The notes under the pieces were generated by a model. That model saw nothing but the letters and a program-made list of their open reading frames with translations. It had not been told where the DNA came from and ran no database searches. From NCBI GenBank assembly GCA_002320815.1, contig DCLA01000079.1:31144-95143 (forward strand): a DNA stretch of 64,000 nucleotides. Reading direction: 5' to 3'. Source of the stretch: Myxococcales bacterium UBA1660. Its GTDB lineage: Bacteria > Myxococcota_A > Polyangia > Polyangiales > Houyiibacteriaceae. Of the stretch, positions 7,673-16,739 are shown piece by piece. The translations under genes were made by a program, and so were the position numbers. The stretch's first letter is position 1. Every line of letters begins with the position of its first letter.

Positions 7673-9241
7673 ATGAGCGACGTCACCGACGCCGTGGTGA
7701 TCGGCGGCGGGTCCGCTGGCTGCATCGTGGCCGCCCAGCTCCTCGCGGCCGGTCACCGGGTCCTCCTCCTGGAGGCCGGTCCCGACGCCGAGGACCACCC
7801 CGAGACCCTGGTCGCCGACGGCTACAAAGAGGCCTTCATCAACGACGAGCTGATGCACGAGCGCTTCAGCGTGCATCGCAGCGCGTGGGGCGACCGGCGG
7901 CTCTTCATGGGGTCCGGCCGGGGCCTGGGCGGCAGCGGCTCGATCAACGCGATGGTCTACACCCGCGGCGCGCGAGAGGACTTCGCTGCCTGGCCCGAGG
8001 GCTGGCGCTGGGACGACGTCGTGCCGGCGTTCGAAGCGGTCGAGGCGGTGCTCCGGCCGCGCAGCCGGGAGTCCACCGACTTCACCGAGCGCTGCATCGC
8101 CGCCGCGGAAGGCGCGGGCTTCCGGCGCAAGCGCGACCTCAACGACGGCGACCTCGGCGGGGTCCTCGGCCACGAGGCGATGAACTACGAGGGCGACGCG
8201 CGCCGCTCGTCCTACGTGGCCTTCCTGCGCGAGCATCGGGGGAACCCGAAGCTCGACGTGCGCACCGAGGCCTTCGTGGACCGGCTCCTGGTCGAGAAGG
8301 GTCGCGTGGTCGGCGTGCGCTGGCTCCAGGGCGGCGAGACCCACGAGGTACGCGCCGGGGAGACGGTCCTCGCCGCTGGCACCCTGGCCACGCCGGCGAT
8401 CCTCCTGCGCTCGGGGATCGGTCCGGCCGAGGAACTCCGCGCGCTGGACATCCCGGTGGTCCTCGACCAGCCCGGGGTCGGCGCCAACCTCCACGACCAC
8501 CCCAACGTGCAGCTCTTCTTCCGCGCCAAGCGGGAGATCGACACCCGCTACCCGCAGCTCTACGGCTTCGACCGGGTGGGCAAGGGGCCCAGCCTGACGC
8601 CCGGGCAGGCGGACACCTGCTACGTCTTCTACCCCGCGCGCTCGAGCTTCCGGGAAGGCCTGATGCGCCTCCTGCCGGCCATCGCGCTGCCGGAGGCGCT
8701 CTACGATCGCGATTGGGTCCGGGGCGGCATGCGCAAGGTCGTCGATGGTCTCTTCGGGGTCGAAGCGACCCAGGCCTTCGTGCGCCGGCTCTACGGCATC
8801 GTGGTCATCCTGGGGAAGCCGGAGAGCCGCGGCCGCCTCTGGCTTCGCAGCCGGGACCCGCGGCAGCTCCCGGCCATCGACCCCGGCTACTTCCGGGACC
8901 CGGCGGACATGCAGACGCTCCTGCGGGGCATCGATCGGGCGCGCGAGATCGCCGCCACGGCGCCGCTTCCCGGCTTCGGCAACATGGAGCTCATCCCCGG
9001 CCCGCTCCAGCGGGACGTGGAGAAGTGGGCGCGCCAGAACGTGATGACCACCTACCACTACGCCGGAACGTGTCGGATGGGCACCGACACCGAGGCGGTG
9101 GTGGACACGAAGCTGCGCGTCAACGGCCTCGAGGGGCTGCGCGTCGCCGACGCCAGCGTGATGCCGGTGACGCCGGTGGCCGCCCTCAACGCGCCGAGCA
9201 TGATGATCGGCTACCGGGCCGCCCAGGCGATGACCGAGTGA
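7673..9241 (+). CDS. GMC-family FAD-dependent alcohol oxidoreductase
   Basis: A 522-residue flavoprotein with the N-terminal FAD motif 'VVIGGGSAGC' and 'LLLEAGPD', the GMC signature around 'GSGRGLGGSGSINAMVY', and a C-terminal catalytic pair His462 ('YHYAGTCRMG') and Asn506 ('AALNAPSMM'). The family includes choline, glucose and long-chain alcohol dehydrogenases. Being transcribed with the aldehyde dehydrogenase immediately upstream, it most likely supplies the aldehyde. No signal peptide is present, so it is cytoplasmic or membrane-associated. Confidence 0.87.
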   Translation: MSDVTDAVVIGGGSAGCIVAAQLLAAGHRVLLLEAGPDAEDHPETLVADGYKEAFINDELMHERFSVHRSAWGDRRLFMGSGRGLGGSGSINAMVYTRGAREDFAAWPEGWRWDDVVPAFEAVEAVLRPRSRESTDFTERCIAAAEGAGFRRKRDLNDGDLGGVLGHEAMNYEGDARRSSYVAFLREHRGNPKLDVRTEAFVDRLLVEKGRVVGVRWLQGGETHEVRAGETVLAAGTLATPAILLRSGIGPAEELRALDIPVVLDQPGVGANLHDHPNVQLFFRAKREIDTRYPQLYGFDRVGKGPSLTPGQADTCYVFYPARSSFREGLMRLLPAIALPEALYDRDWVRGGMRKVVDGLFGVEATQAFVRRLYGIVVILGKPESRGRLWLRSRDPRQLPAIDPGYFRDPADMQTLLRGIDRAREIAATAPLPGFGNMELIPGPLQRDVEKWARQNVMTTYHYAGTCRMGTDTEAVVDTKLRVNGLEGLRVADASVMPVTPVAALNAPSMMIGYRAAQAMTE

Positions 9242-9283
9242 GCTCGCGGCCGCGACCGGGTGCGCGGCGGAGCCTCGCGTCCG

Positions 9284-9302
9284 GGGCGCTCGGGCGGCGC
9301 CC
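9284..9302. terminator. possible bidirectional terminator hairpin
   Basis: GGGCGC and GCGCCC flank a 7-base loop in the 75-base space between the convergent oxidoreductase and protease genes. The stem is short and no T-run follows, so this is only a weak candidate. Confidence 0.25.
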
Positions 9303-9316
9303 GTTCGTACGAGGAC

Positions 9317-10486
9317 TCAGCCGGCGAGGGGCGTGAGGCGGACCTGCAGCTCGAGCTGCTGGTCGCCGCGCCTCACCGTGACCTTGGCGTCGTGTCCGAC
9401 GTCGAGGCCGTCCAGCGCCCGGTAGAGGTCCAAGGTGTTGCCGACGGGCTGGTCGTCGATGGCGACGATCAGGTCGCCCAGGATGATCCGCCCGGTGGCC
9501 CGGTCGCGGACGGTGGGCCGCAGGCCGGCCTGCGCGGCGCCGGAGCCGGGCACCACGCCGATGACCAGCGCGCCCCGGACGCCGAGCCGCTGGGCGAGCT
9601 CGCCCTCGTCGATCTGGATGCCCAGGCCGGCCCGCTCCACCTGCCCGCTGGCGATGAGCTGGGGGACCGCCCGGGAGATGGCCGCGACGGGCACCGCGAA
9701 GCCCACGCCCGCCGAGGCGCCCGAGGGGCTGTAGATCGCGGTGTTCATCCCGATCAGCCGGCCGGCGCTGTCCAGCAGTGGGCCGCCGGAGTTGCCGGGG
9801 TTGATGGCCGCGTCGGTCTGGATGACGCCCTGGATGGGTCGGCGGCTCATGCTCATGATCTCCCGGCCGAGGCCGCTGATGACGCCGGTGGAGAGGGTGT
9901 GGTCCAGGCCGAAGGGGTTGCCGATGGCGAAGACGTGCTGGCCCACCTGCAGATCCGAGGACTCGCCCACCGGCAGGGGCCGGAGCTTCTCGGCGGGGCA
10001 GTCGATCTTGAGGACCGCGATGTCCTTGTCGGGGTAGGTGCCCACGAGCTGGGCGGGCCAGACGGTCTGGTCGTCGAGGGTGACCCGGGCCCCCTGGCCG
10101 CCCGCGACCACGTGGTAGTTGGTCACGATGTGACCCTGGTCGTCCCAGACGAAGCCGGAGCCGGTGCCGGCGGGGATGGTCATCACGTTCCGGCGGAACG
10201 GGTCCATCTGCACCGAGAGCTTGGTGATGAAGACCACCGAGGGGCTCGCGTTCCGGTAGACGGCGATGGTGGTCTCTTCGGCTCCGGAGAGATCGCCCCG
10301 GGGCGCCACGGTGGTCGGTTCGGGGACCGGCTCGGGCACGACCGGCTGGGACGGCGGGAGCACCGGGACCTCGGCTTCGGTGCCACCGCCGAAGATCTGA
10401 TTGGCCAGGATGACGAGGCCAGCGCCCAGGATCATCGACAGAGGAATCACCAGGGCCGGCCAGAGGGCTCGCTTCGCGGACACCAT
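9317..10486 (-). CDS. HtrA/Deg-type trypsin-like protease with PDZ domain
   Basis: A 389-residue protein with a membrane anchor at about residues 10-30, a Pro-rich linker, a trypsin-like domain and one PDZ domain at about 285-385. The catalytic triad is intact: His125 ('TNYHVV'), Asp155 ('DKDIAVLK') and Ser233 ('GNSGGPLL'). This is the layout of DegS/HhoB-like periplasmic proteases that degrade or sense misfolded envelope proteins. The start is placed at ATG 10486 directly before the basic/hydrophobic anchor; an in-frame ATG at 10585 would add 33 uninformative residues and run towards the divergent kinase promoter. Divergent transcription from the kinase hints at a shared stress theme, which is inference. 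Confidence 0.87.
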   Translation of the reverse strand: MVSAKRALWPALVIPLSMILGAGLVILANQIFGGGTEAEVPVLPPSQPVVPEPVPEPTTVAPRGDLSGAEETTIAVYRNASPSVVFITKLSVQMDPFRRNVMTIPAGTGSGFVWDDQGHIVTNYHVVAGGQGARVTLDDQTVWPAQLVGTYPDKDIAVLKIDCPAEKLRPLPVGESSDLQVGQHVFAIGNPFGLDHTLSTGVISGLGREIMSMSRRPIQGVIQTDAAINPGNSGGPLLDSAGRLIGMNTAIYSPSGASAGVGFAVPVAAISRAVPQLIASGQVERAGLGIQIDEGELAQRLGVRGALVIGVVPGSGAAQAGLRPTVRDRATGRIILGDLIVAIDDQPVGNTLDLYRALDGLDVGHDAKVTVRRGDQQLELQVRLTPLAG

Positions 10487-10610
10487 CGTGGGAACAGATA
10501 GCCCCGATGACGCCGCTGACAACCTCGCGGCCAGGGGTACCGCGGGTCGAAATTTCGAAGATGTCGGAAAGGCACACCCTGACACGGGGACGGAACGCTC
10601 GGATCGCGCT

Positions 10611-11927
10611 ATGATGCGCTCCGTGAGCGCCGAGCCGCAGCAGCTCCCCGCTGGTCACGTCATCGCCGAGAAGTACCGCGTCGACGGAGTGCTCGGTCGT
10701 GGCGGGATGGGAACCGTGTACGCGGCGCGGGATCTGACCGATGGGTCCTCGGTGGCGGTGAAGGTCCTGGCGCCCGGCTCCAGTCCCACCCAGCGCGAGC
10801 GGCTCATGCGCGAGGCGCAGGCGGCGGGACGGATCGCCCACCTCAACGTGGTGAAGGTCTTCGACGTCGGGGAAGACGCCGACGGGAACGTGTACCTGGT
10901 CCTCGAGCGGCTCCAGGGGATGCCCCTCAGCACCGCCATGATGGGCGGGCCCTTGGCCGAACGCGACGCGATCGGGCTCCTGATGCCCGTGCTCCGCGGG
11001 GTCCACGCCGCGCATCGGGTGGGCGTGATCCATCGGGACCTGAAGCCGGAGAACATCTTCCTGGTGGACCGCGGCGCCGGCGGTCGGGACGTGAAGGTCC
11101 TCGACTTCGGGATCTCCAAGCTCGCGGGGGTGGACATCCAGCTCACGGCGACCGGGGTCGTCCTGGGCACGCCGGTCTACATGGCCCCCGAGCAGCTCAA
11201 GGGGGGCAAGCTCGACGGCCGCTGCGACCAGTACGCCCTGGCCTGTCTCCTCTACGAGATGATCGAGGGGGCGCCGCCCTTCGAGGCCGAGGACTACCCG
11301 GCGTTGGCGGCCAAGAAGCTCGCCCACGAACCTCGGCCCTACCATCTCCCGGTCGACCGCGGACTCCGACGGGTCATCGACAAGGCGATGGCGCCGCGGC
11401 CCGAGAAGCGCTTCGAGGATCTCGCGGCCTTCGGGCGGGCCCTCGAGCCCTTCGCCGGGGGGATCCGCTTCGGCGAAGGCGGGCTGGATTGGTCGGGCAA
11501 GGTCCTCACCCAGTCGCGCGCCGGGAGCGAGACCCTGGTGATGCAGCGCCCGCTCGCGCAACCGAAGCGGCCCTGGCTCCTGGCGCTCGGGGCCGTCGCG
11601 TGCCTCGGCCTGGGCATCGCCGCGGCGAGCTGGCTCCTGGGGCCGGACGAGCAGGCGGAGGTCCAGGGTGACGCGAGCTCACCGCCGCTGGCGGCGCCGC
11701 AACTCGTCGACCCCCAGCCGGTCCCCCCCGACGTGGTGGCCGAGGCGGAGGCGCCCGCCCTGGAGCCCGAGCCCGAGGCCGCCGAGGCCGAGCCGACCGA
11801 GGTGGTCGCGGAGGTCCCCGGCGAGGCGATCGAGGTCGCGGAGGAGCCCGAGCCCCAGCCGGTCCGTCGACGCCGGCGTCGACGTCGCCGCCCGCGCTCC
11901 GGTTCGCTGTCCATCGACGACTTCTGA
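10611..11927 (+). CDS. membrane Ser/Thr protein kinase
   Basis: A 438-residue Hanks-type kinase. It has Gly-rich loop 'LGRGGMGTVY', Lys51, 'HRDLKPEN' with Asp143, DFG at 165-167 and 'GTPVYMAPE'. A membrane helix spans about 321-343, followed by an acidic Pro/Glu/Ala-rich external stretch and an Arg-rich end 'GSLSIDDF'. Starts at 10611, 10614 and GTG 10623 are all possible. TATGAT at 10610-10615 lies 7 bases before GTG 10623, so leaderless translation from there is conceivable. Its stop overlaps the start of a secreted TPR/PEGA-like gene, an arrangement repeated twice further on. Confidence 0.9.
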   Translation: MMRSVSAEPQQLPAGHVIAEKYRVDGVLGRGGMGTVYAARDLTDGSSVAVKVLAPGSSPTQRERLMREAQAAGRIAHLNVVKVFDVGEDADGNVYLVLERLQGMPLSTAMMGGPLAERDAIGLLMPVLRGVHAAHRVGVIHRDLKPENIFLVDRGAGGRDVKVLDFGISKLAGVDIQLTATGVVLGTPVYMAPEQLKGGKLDGRCDQYALACLLYEMIEGAPPFEAEDYPALAAKKLAHEPRPYHLPVDRGLRRVIDKAMAPRPEKRFEDLAAFGRALEPFAGGIRFGEGGLDWSGKVLTQSRAGSETLVMQRPLAQPKRPWLLALGAVACLGLGIAAASWLLGPDEQAEVQGDASSPPLAAPQLVDPQPVPPDVVAEAEAPALEPEPEAAEAEPTEVVAEVPGEAIEVAEEPEPQPVRRRRRRRRRPRSGSLSIDDF

Positions 11928-12847
11928 TGGCGTATGCTCGGCTCGTGGTGGCACGCGCTCTGACGATCGCGGCGATGTCGTTGTTGTGTTCGAGCCCCGG
12001 ACTCGCTCAGAGCGCCGAGGACCTGACCCTCGAGGCGCTGCACGAGTTCGAGCGCGGTCACTACGAAGAGGCGCGCGCGCTCTTCCTGCGGGCCCACGAG
12101 ATCGAGCCCTCGGCCCGCCTGCAGCGTGGGGCCGGCATGGCCGCCTTCGAGGTGCGCGACTACGTCGAGGCCCACCGGCTCCTGCAGGCCTCGCTGGCCA
12201 ACGAGCAGCGGGCGTTGACCGAGGGGCAACGGCGCGAAACCCGGACCCTGCTCGCGCGGACCGAGGCCTTCATCGGCCGCTTCCAGCTCGACCTCACCCC
12301 GACCAACGCCACCCTGCGGGTCGACCTCCGGCCCCCGGTGGTGGAGCCCGACGGGACGGTGCTGATGGCCGTGGGCACCCACCAGCTCACCTTCGAAGCG
12401 CCGGGGCACGTGACCGACGAGCGCGAGCTGGAGGTGCGCGGCGGCGAGGACGAGACCCTGAACCTCGCGCTCGAGCCGATGGCGGGCTACGTGCCGCCGG
12501 GCTCGACCAGCGGCCGCCGGGTGGACGCCCTGGGGTGGTCCCTCTTCGGAGGCGGCGGCGCGTTTCTGGTGCTCTCGGGGTTGGGCGCGGCCGGCTGGGC
12601 CCATCACGGCTCCCAGCTCGACGAGTGCCGCTCCCACGAAGCCGCGGGCGGGCATTGCCTCAACGAGAGCACTCTCGCGTCGCGGCGGGCGGGCTTCATG
12701 GCCTTCGGCCTCGTGGCCGGGGCCACTGGGATCCTCGGGGTCACCATGGGTATGCTGCGGTGGTGGTGGAGCGGCGGGACCGGCGACGAGGAAACGAGCG
12801 CGTGCGTGCCCGGTCCGCTCTCCGTCGACTGTCGCTGGCGCTTTTGA
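11927..12847 (+). CDS. secreted TPR/PEGA-like membrane protein, kinase partner
   Basis: A 306-residue protein with a signal peptide ending 'PGLAQ', TPR-like helices at about 30-110 ('ALHEFERGHYEEARALFLRAHEIEPSARL'), then a beta-rich PEGA-like domain ('TNATLRVDLRPPVV...GTHQLTFEAPGH') at about 125-185 and two hydrophobic segments near 200-270. Its ATG overlaps the kinase stop. Such TPR/PEGA proteins commonly accompany myxobacterial Ser/Thr kinases and may be extracellular sensors or scaffolds. That role is inferred from neighbourhood only. Confidence 0.68.
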   Translation: MAYARLVVARALTIAAMSLLCSSPGLAQSAEDLTLEALHEFERGHYEEARALFLRAHEIEPSARLQRGAGMAAFEVRDYVEAHRLLQASLANEQRALTEGQRRETRTLLARTEAFIGRFQLDLTPTNATLRVDLRPPVVEPDGTVLMAVGTHQLTFEAPGHVTDERELEVRGGEDETLNLALEPMAGYVPPGSTSGRRVDALGWSLFGGGGAFLVLSGLGAAGWAHHGSQLDECRSHEAAGGHCLNESTLASRRAGFMAFGLVAGATGILGVTMGMLRWWWSGGTGDEETSACVPGPLSVDCRWRF

Positions 12848-13001
12848 GCCACCCGCTGCGAGTCGTGCTGGTCGGCGCTTCGATGACCTGAGCCTTGCTG
12901 GGCAAGGGAGCCGTCGCGCCTCGATCGGGGCACTCGGCCTCGCTCCACGCCGCGAATCGTCGAGGAGGCCGAGGGCACGGTCCTTGAAACATCCGGCCGC
13001 C

Positions 13002-13235
13002 ATGACTCAGCGATTCATCGGTATCCTCTCCGTCTGTCTCTCCTTCGGCTTCGGCGTCGGCTGCGGCGGCGAGGTCGAAGACGAGCCCGAACACCGGGTC
13101 GAGTACACCACGTCGTCCGGCGAAGAGGTCGTCGTCGAGGGCGAGGACGAAGACGAGGTCGAGGAGAACATGGAGTCCCTCGAGGACCACCTCGAGGAGC
13201 GGCAGGAGCTCGAGGAAGAGGCCGCCGACGACTGA
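13002..13235 (+). CDS. small acidic lipoprotein
   Basis: A 77-residue protein starting 'MTQRFIGILSVCLSFGFGVGCGG', a lipoprotein signal with Cys at about 21, followed by an almost wholly acidic tail rich in Glu and Asp predicted to be helical. An upstream in-frame ATG at 12984 would add six residues. No family is recognised. The 154 bases between the previous gene and this one show nothing identifiable. Confidence 0.55.
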   Translation: MTQRFIGILSVCLSFGFGVGCGGEVEDEPEHRVEYTTSSGEEVVVEGEDEDEVEENMESLEDHLEERQELEEEAADD

Positions 13236-13267
13236 CGCATGTCGCAGCGCCGTGCGAGGGTGTCGCG

Positions 13268-13864
13268 ATGACCCTCGCGAACGGCGCCGAGCACAGTGAC
13301 GAGACCTTCGAGGGGCTCGCCCTCGACGAGGGGGACGCCCTCGAAGAGGTCCGCCTCGAAGGTTGCACCGTCGCCGGAGCGACCCTGCGGGAGGTCTCGC
13401 TCCGGCGATGTCTCTTCGACGAGTGCACCTTCGAGCGCTGCGACCTCACCATGGCCAAGCTCTTCGACTCCCGGCTGCGCGGCGTCCGCTTCGTCCGCTG
13501 CAAGCTGATGGGCGTCGACTTCACCTCGGCCTATGGGCTGGGCCTCGAGGTGAGCTTCGAGGAGTGCGTGCTCAGCTACGCCAACTTCCTGGGCATGGAC
13601 CTCAGCGACACCCTCTTCCGGGGTTGCCGCTGCGAAGAGAGCATCTTCGACGACGCGAACCTCCGGGGCGCGAGCTTCCCGGAGTCGATGCTCCGCGGCG
13701 CCCGCTTCGGCGGCGCGGACCTTCGGGGAGCGGACTTCTCCGAGGCGACCGCCGTGGCCTTCGATCCGCGCAACGCGAAGCTGGGGAAGACCAAGATGTC
13801 CATCGAGGGCGCGGTGGTGTGCGCGTCGCTCCTGGGGATCGAGGTGCTGGCGCTGCAGTCGTAG
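13268..13864 (+). CDS. pentapeptide-repeat protein
   Basis: A 198-residue protein with tandem A(D/N)LXX-type repeats across most of its length, for example 'CDLTMAKLFDSRLRGVRF' and 'ANLRGASFPESMLRGARFGG'. These build a right-handed quadrilateral beta helix. The family includes DNA-gyrase-protecting Qnr/MfpA proteins, but most members have no known role and the gyrase-binding loops cannot be confirmed here. It contains several Cys within the repeats. It is probably cytoplasmic, as no signal peptide is seen. Confidence 0.8.
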   Translation: MTLANGAEHSDETFEGLALDEGDALEEVRLEGCTVAGATLREVSLRRCLFDECTFERCDLTMAKLFDSRLRGVRFVRCKLMGVDFTSAYGLGLEVSFEECVLSYANFLGMDLSDTLFRGCRCEESIFDDANLRGASFPESMLRGARFGGADLRGADFSEATAVAFDPRNAKLGKTKMSIEGAVVCASLLGIEVLALQS

Positions 13865-13920
13865 GTGCGCGCGGCCCCCGATGGTGTAGAGCGGGGAGGC
13901 GCCACGGCGCGAGAGGAGCA

Positions 13921-15096
13921 ATGGGGATGACGACGACGGAGCGAGCCGAGGCCTGGATCCCGCGACTGCGGGCGGCGGCGACGGAGATCGAAGCGGGACG
14001 GCGAGTGCCGCAGGCCTTGGCCAACGAGCTCGGGGCCGACGGCTTCTTCCGCATGTTGGTCCCGGAGACCCTCGGCGGCGGCGAGGTTCACCCGCGGACC
14101 TTCGCGCGCACGTTGATGGCTCTCGGCCGGGGCGACGGCGCCACCGGGTGGATCGCGATGACGGGCTCCACCACCGGACTCCTCACGGCCTACCTCGCCG
14201 ACGAAGGGGCGCGCGAGGTGCTCGGGGGCGAGGCCCACGAGGCGCTCGCCGGCGTCTTCGCGCCGACCGGGCGCGCGGTGCCGGCAACCGTGGAGGGCGT
14301 CGAAGGGTATCGACTGAGCGGTCGGTGGAGCTTCGCCAGCGGCTGCGAGAACGCGCCATGGCGGGTCGGCGGGGGCTTGGTCTTCGACGAGGGGGCCACC
14401 GGGCCACGGATGACCGCGGCGGGGGGCCCGGAGGTGCGCTCCTTCTTCTTCCGCGCCGAGGACTCGCAGGTGGTGGACACCTGGAAGACGGCGGGCCTAC
14501 GGGGGACCGGGAGCCACGACCTGGTGGTGGAGGATGTCTTCGTGCCCGCGTCGCGGACGGCGTCGCTGGTGAGCGACGCGCCGCGGCACTCGGGGCCGCT
14601 GTACCGGTTCCCGGTCTTCGGGCTGCTGGCCACCGGCGTCGCGTCGGTGGGCCTCGGCATCGCGCGGGCGGCGCTGGAGATCGGCGAGGAGATGGCCCGG
14701 ACCAAGCGCGCCCGCGGGGGCAAGAAGGTCATGGGCGAGAGCGAGCTGGTGCAGGTCGAGATCGCTCGCGCAGCCGCCGAGATCGGCGCGGCCGAGGCGT
14801 TCCTCTTCGCCTCGCTCGACGACGCCTGGGATGCGGCCGCGGCGGGCGACGCGCTCTCCCACGCGCTGCGCGCGCGCATTCGTCTGGCCGCGACCCACGC
14901 GGGGCAAGCGGCCGCGAGCGCGACCGATCGGGTCTACCACCTCTGTGGAGGCGCCTCGATCTGGGATGCCAACCCGCTCTCGCGGCACTTCCGGGACGTC
15001 CACGTGATGACCCAGCACATCATGGTGAGCCCGTCGACGCTGAAGCCCATCGGGCGCATCGCGCTCGGGCTGCCGACCGACGTCAGCATGCTCTGA
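13921..15096 (+). CDS. acyl-CoA dehydrogenase-like flavoprotein (HsaA/DszC group)
   Basis: A 391-residue protein with the acyl-CoA dehydrogenase fold: N-terminal helical domain, middle beta domain ('GYRLSGRWSFASGCENA', 'WKTAGLRGTGSHDLVVEDVFVP') and a C-terminal type-2 helical domain ('AATDRVYHLCGGASIWDANPLSRHFRDVHVMTQH' region). The C-terminal part resembles flavin-dependent monooxygenases of the HsaA/DszC/HpaB group more than true dehydrogenases. These use FMNH2 or FADH2 from a separate reductase. No reductase gene is nearby. The start at 13921 begins just before a typical amphipathic helix; the frame is open far upstream but overlaps the pentapeptide gene. Confidence 0.82.
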   Translation: MGMTTTERAEAWIPRLRAAATEIEAGRRVPQALANELGADGFFRMLVPETLGGGEVHPRTFARTLMALGRGDGATGWIAMTGSTTGLLTAYLADEGAREVLGGEAHEALAGVFAPTGRAVPATVEGVEGYRLSGRWSFASGCENAPWRVGGGLVFDEGATGPRMTAAGGPEVRSFFFRAEDSQVVDTWKTAGLRGTGSHDLVVEDVFVPASRTASLVSDAPRHSGPLYRFPVFGLLATGVASVGLGIARAALEIGEEMARTKRARGGKKVMGESELVQVEIARAAAEIGAAEAFLFASLDDAWDAAAAGDALSHALRARIRLAATHAGQAAASATDRVYHLCGGASIWDANPLSRHFRDVHVMTQHIMVSPSTLKPIGRIALGLPTDVSML

Positions 15097-15117
15097 CGCG
15101 CGGGCGCGGCGGCCGGT

Positions 15118-15138
15118 CGGGGCGCTTCGGCCGCCCCG
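15118..15138. terminator. bidirectional terminator hairpin between convergent genes
   Basis: CGGGGCG and CGCCCCG form a perfect 7-base stem around a 7-base loop, lying in the 44-base gap between the convergent flavoprotein and lipoprotein genes. There is no T-tract, as is common in such GC-rich genomes. Confidence 0.5.
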
Positions 15139-15140
15139 GC

Positions 15141-15965
15141 TCAGCCGCCGAGGGGATCCATCGGGTCGCAGAGGCTCGCCCAGCAGGGCTCCGGGTCGCC
15201 GTCCCGGGCGACCTCCCAGTCGGCGACGACGCCGGGGGAGTCGGTGCGGAAGTAGTACCAGTCGCTCGAGATGCAGCCCGACGGGCAGTCGCCGTAGTGG
15301 GTCTGCACGACGTAGTGATAGGTGCTGCCCTCGGGGACGACGCAGATGTCCGTGGTGTGCGGCGCCGAGCGCTCGACGGTGCGGACGATGCCGGGGAGGG
15401 CGACGTAGGCCTCGAGGATGGGCGTGACGTAGAGGGTGCGACCGAGCCGGATGGTGACCTCGGCGTCGCGGTCGTCGGAGAGGATCTCGCCGACCTCGAA
15501 CGTCGCGCCGTAGTGATCGTTGAGGCAGCTCCAGGCGTCGTAGGTGCCGTCGACCATCGCGGCCGCCACGGCGGGCTCCACCAGGAGCACGAAGCGGTCG
15601 TCGATCACGTTGGGGATCGACGAGGGGAAGGTGACACCCAGCCCGGGCTCTCCCGGAGAGACCAGCGGCTCGAGGGCGTCGAAGTCGGCGTCGGTGCGCG
15701 CGGTCGCGGCGGCGTCCAGGGTCAGCCCGGGCTCCACCACGAAGGGCAGCACGGTGCGTGCGCGGGTGGCGGATGTCGCGTCGAGGGTGACGGCCGTTCC
15801 GCCACAGGCGGTCGGGGCCGGCACCGCCGCCTCGAGGTCCACCGGGCTTCCACTGCCGGGCAGAGCGTCGCAGACGTCCGAGCCGTGATGGTCGGCGCAG
15901 CCGCCGAGGGCAATCAAGAGCGATACGAAAACGAGCGAAGCGCCGCGTCGGGTCAGGTCGCGCAT
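15141..15965 (-). CDS. lipoprotein of unknown function
   Basis: A 274-residue protein with signal 'VFVSLLIALGGC', the acylated Cys at about 23. The mature part has beta-rich composition with about seven Cys that could form disulfides and no low-complexity linker. No domain is recognised. It is transcribed alone, convergent with the flavoprotein. Confidence 0.6.
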   Translation of the reverse strand: MRDLTRRGASLVFVSLLIALGGCADHHGSDVCDALPGSGSPVDLEAAVPAPTACGGTAVTLDATSATRARTVLPFVVEPGLTLDAAATARTDADFDALEPLVSPGEPGLGVTFPSSIPNVIDDRFVLLVEPAVAAAMVDGTYDAWSCLNDHYGATFEVGEILSDDRDAEVTIRLGRTLYVTPILEAYVALPGIVRTVERSAPHTTDICVVPEGSTYHYVVQTHYGDCPSGCISSDWYYFRTDSPGVVADWEVARDGDPEPCWASLCDPMDPLGG

Positions 15966-16026
15966 GGTGCGGACCGTACCCCGAGCGGCGCCTCGGTGTC
16001 CCTCCCGAAGGAGTGGCGAAGTCGGC

Positions 16027-16497
16027 TCAGTAGCGCATCCGCGACCGCGTCACGAGACGACCACCGTCGTGCTGGACGGAAGCGTCGTCGAAGTCGGGAC
16101 GGCTGAGCGCGTTGTGCTCATCGCGGCTGATGGCGTAGCCCTCCTGGGGGAGACCGATGAGGCTCTTGTCCATCTCGTGGTCGTTGTCGGCGTCGTGGAG
16201 CGCGGCCATGGCGTAGGTACCGGGAGGCACGTCACGGAAGACGCAGGCGACCTGACCGCGACGGGCGGCGGCCGCGGCGCGACGGTAGCGGCGCGCGGTG
16301 TTCAGCCAGGTGTTCTCGTCCCGGTAGAGGGCACAGCGGACGTAGCCGCCCTCTTCGACGTCGATGCCGCTGATGATCCAGCGGATTTCGTTGCCTTCGC
16401 CTTCCTGACCGTCGGCGGTGCGCGGCGCGGTGACGAAGGAGGTGGCGAGGAGAGCGGCGGTGGCGAGGAGGGTGGCGAGGCGGGTCATCATGCCCAT
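16027..16497 (-). CDS. secreted DUF2141 family protein
   Basis: A 156-residue protein with a cleavable signal ('LLATAALLATSFVTAPRTADG') and a DUF2141-type beta sandwich. Typical strands are visible: 'YVRCALYRDENTWL', 'VACVFRDVPPGTYAMAALHDADNDHEMDKSLIGLPQEGYAIS'-like features with the conserved 'G(T)YA..alHD.N.N...D' pattern and the 'G.P.EGYA.S' turn. The family is exported and of unknown function. Starts at 16497, 16491 and 16488 are all possible. The 242 bases upstream to the next gene contain no other recognisable feature. Confidence 0.75.
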   Translation of the reverse strand: MGMMTRLATLLATAALLATSFVTAPRTADGQEGEGNEIRWIISGIDVEEGGYVRCALYRDENTWLNTARRYRRAAAAARRGQVACVFRDVPPGTYAMAALHDADNDHEMDKSLIGLPQEGYAISRDEHNALSRPDFDDASVQHDGGRLVTRSRMRY

Positions 16498-16739
16498 CGA
16501 TACTGCAGTCGCCGTGCCAAGGTCTCCCGAGGGGTGTTCGAGCCCTTCTTTTACGGGAGTTTCGGCGATTCCAGGGGTCGAGCGGGGCATCTCGACACGC
16601 CGTGAAAGAAGCGCCCCGTGGCGTGATCTCCGGACCCCTCGCGCTCCCGGGGCAAGGCGCCGCACTCGCTGGAATCGGCCGCCGTCATCGGGCTCTCGTG
16701 GGTCGACCGAGGTGGCTCGAGGTCACCGGTGGCCTGGGG

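Noticed and set aside
6064..9241. A choline-to-betaine betB/betA pair
   Set aside because: The pairing fits, but neither protein shows features that single out choline or betaine aldehyde, and no betI or transporter is near.
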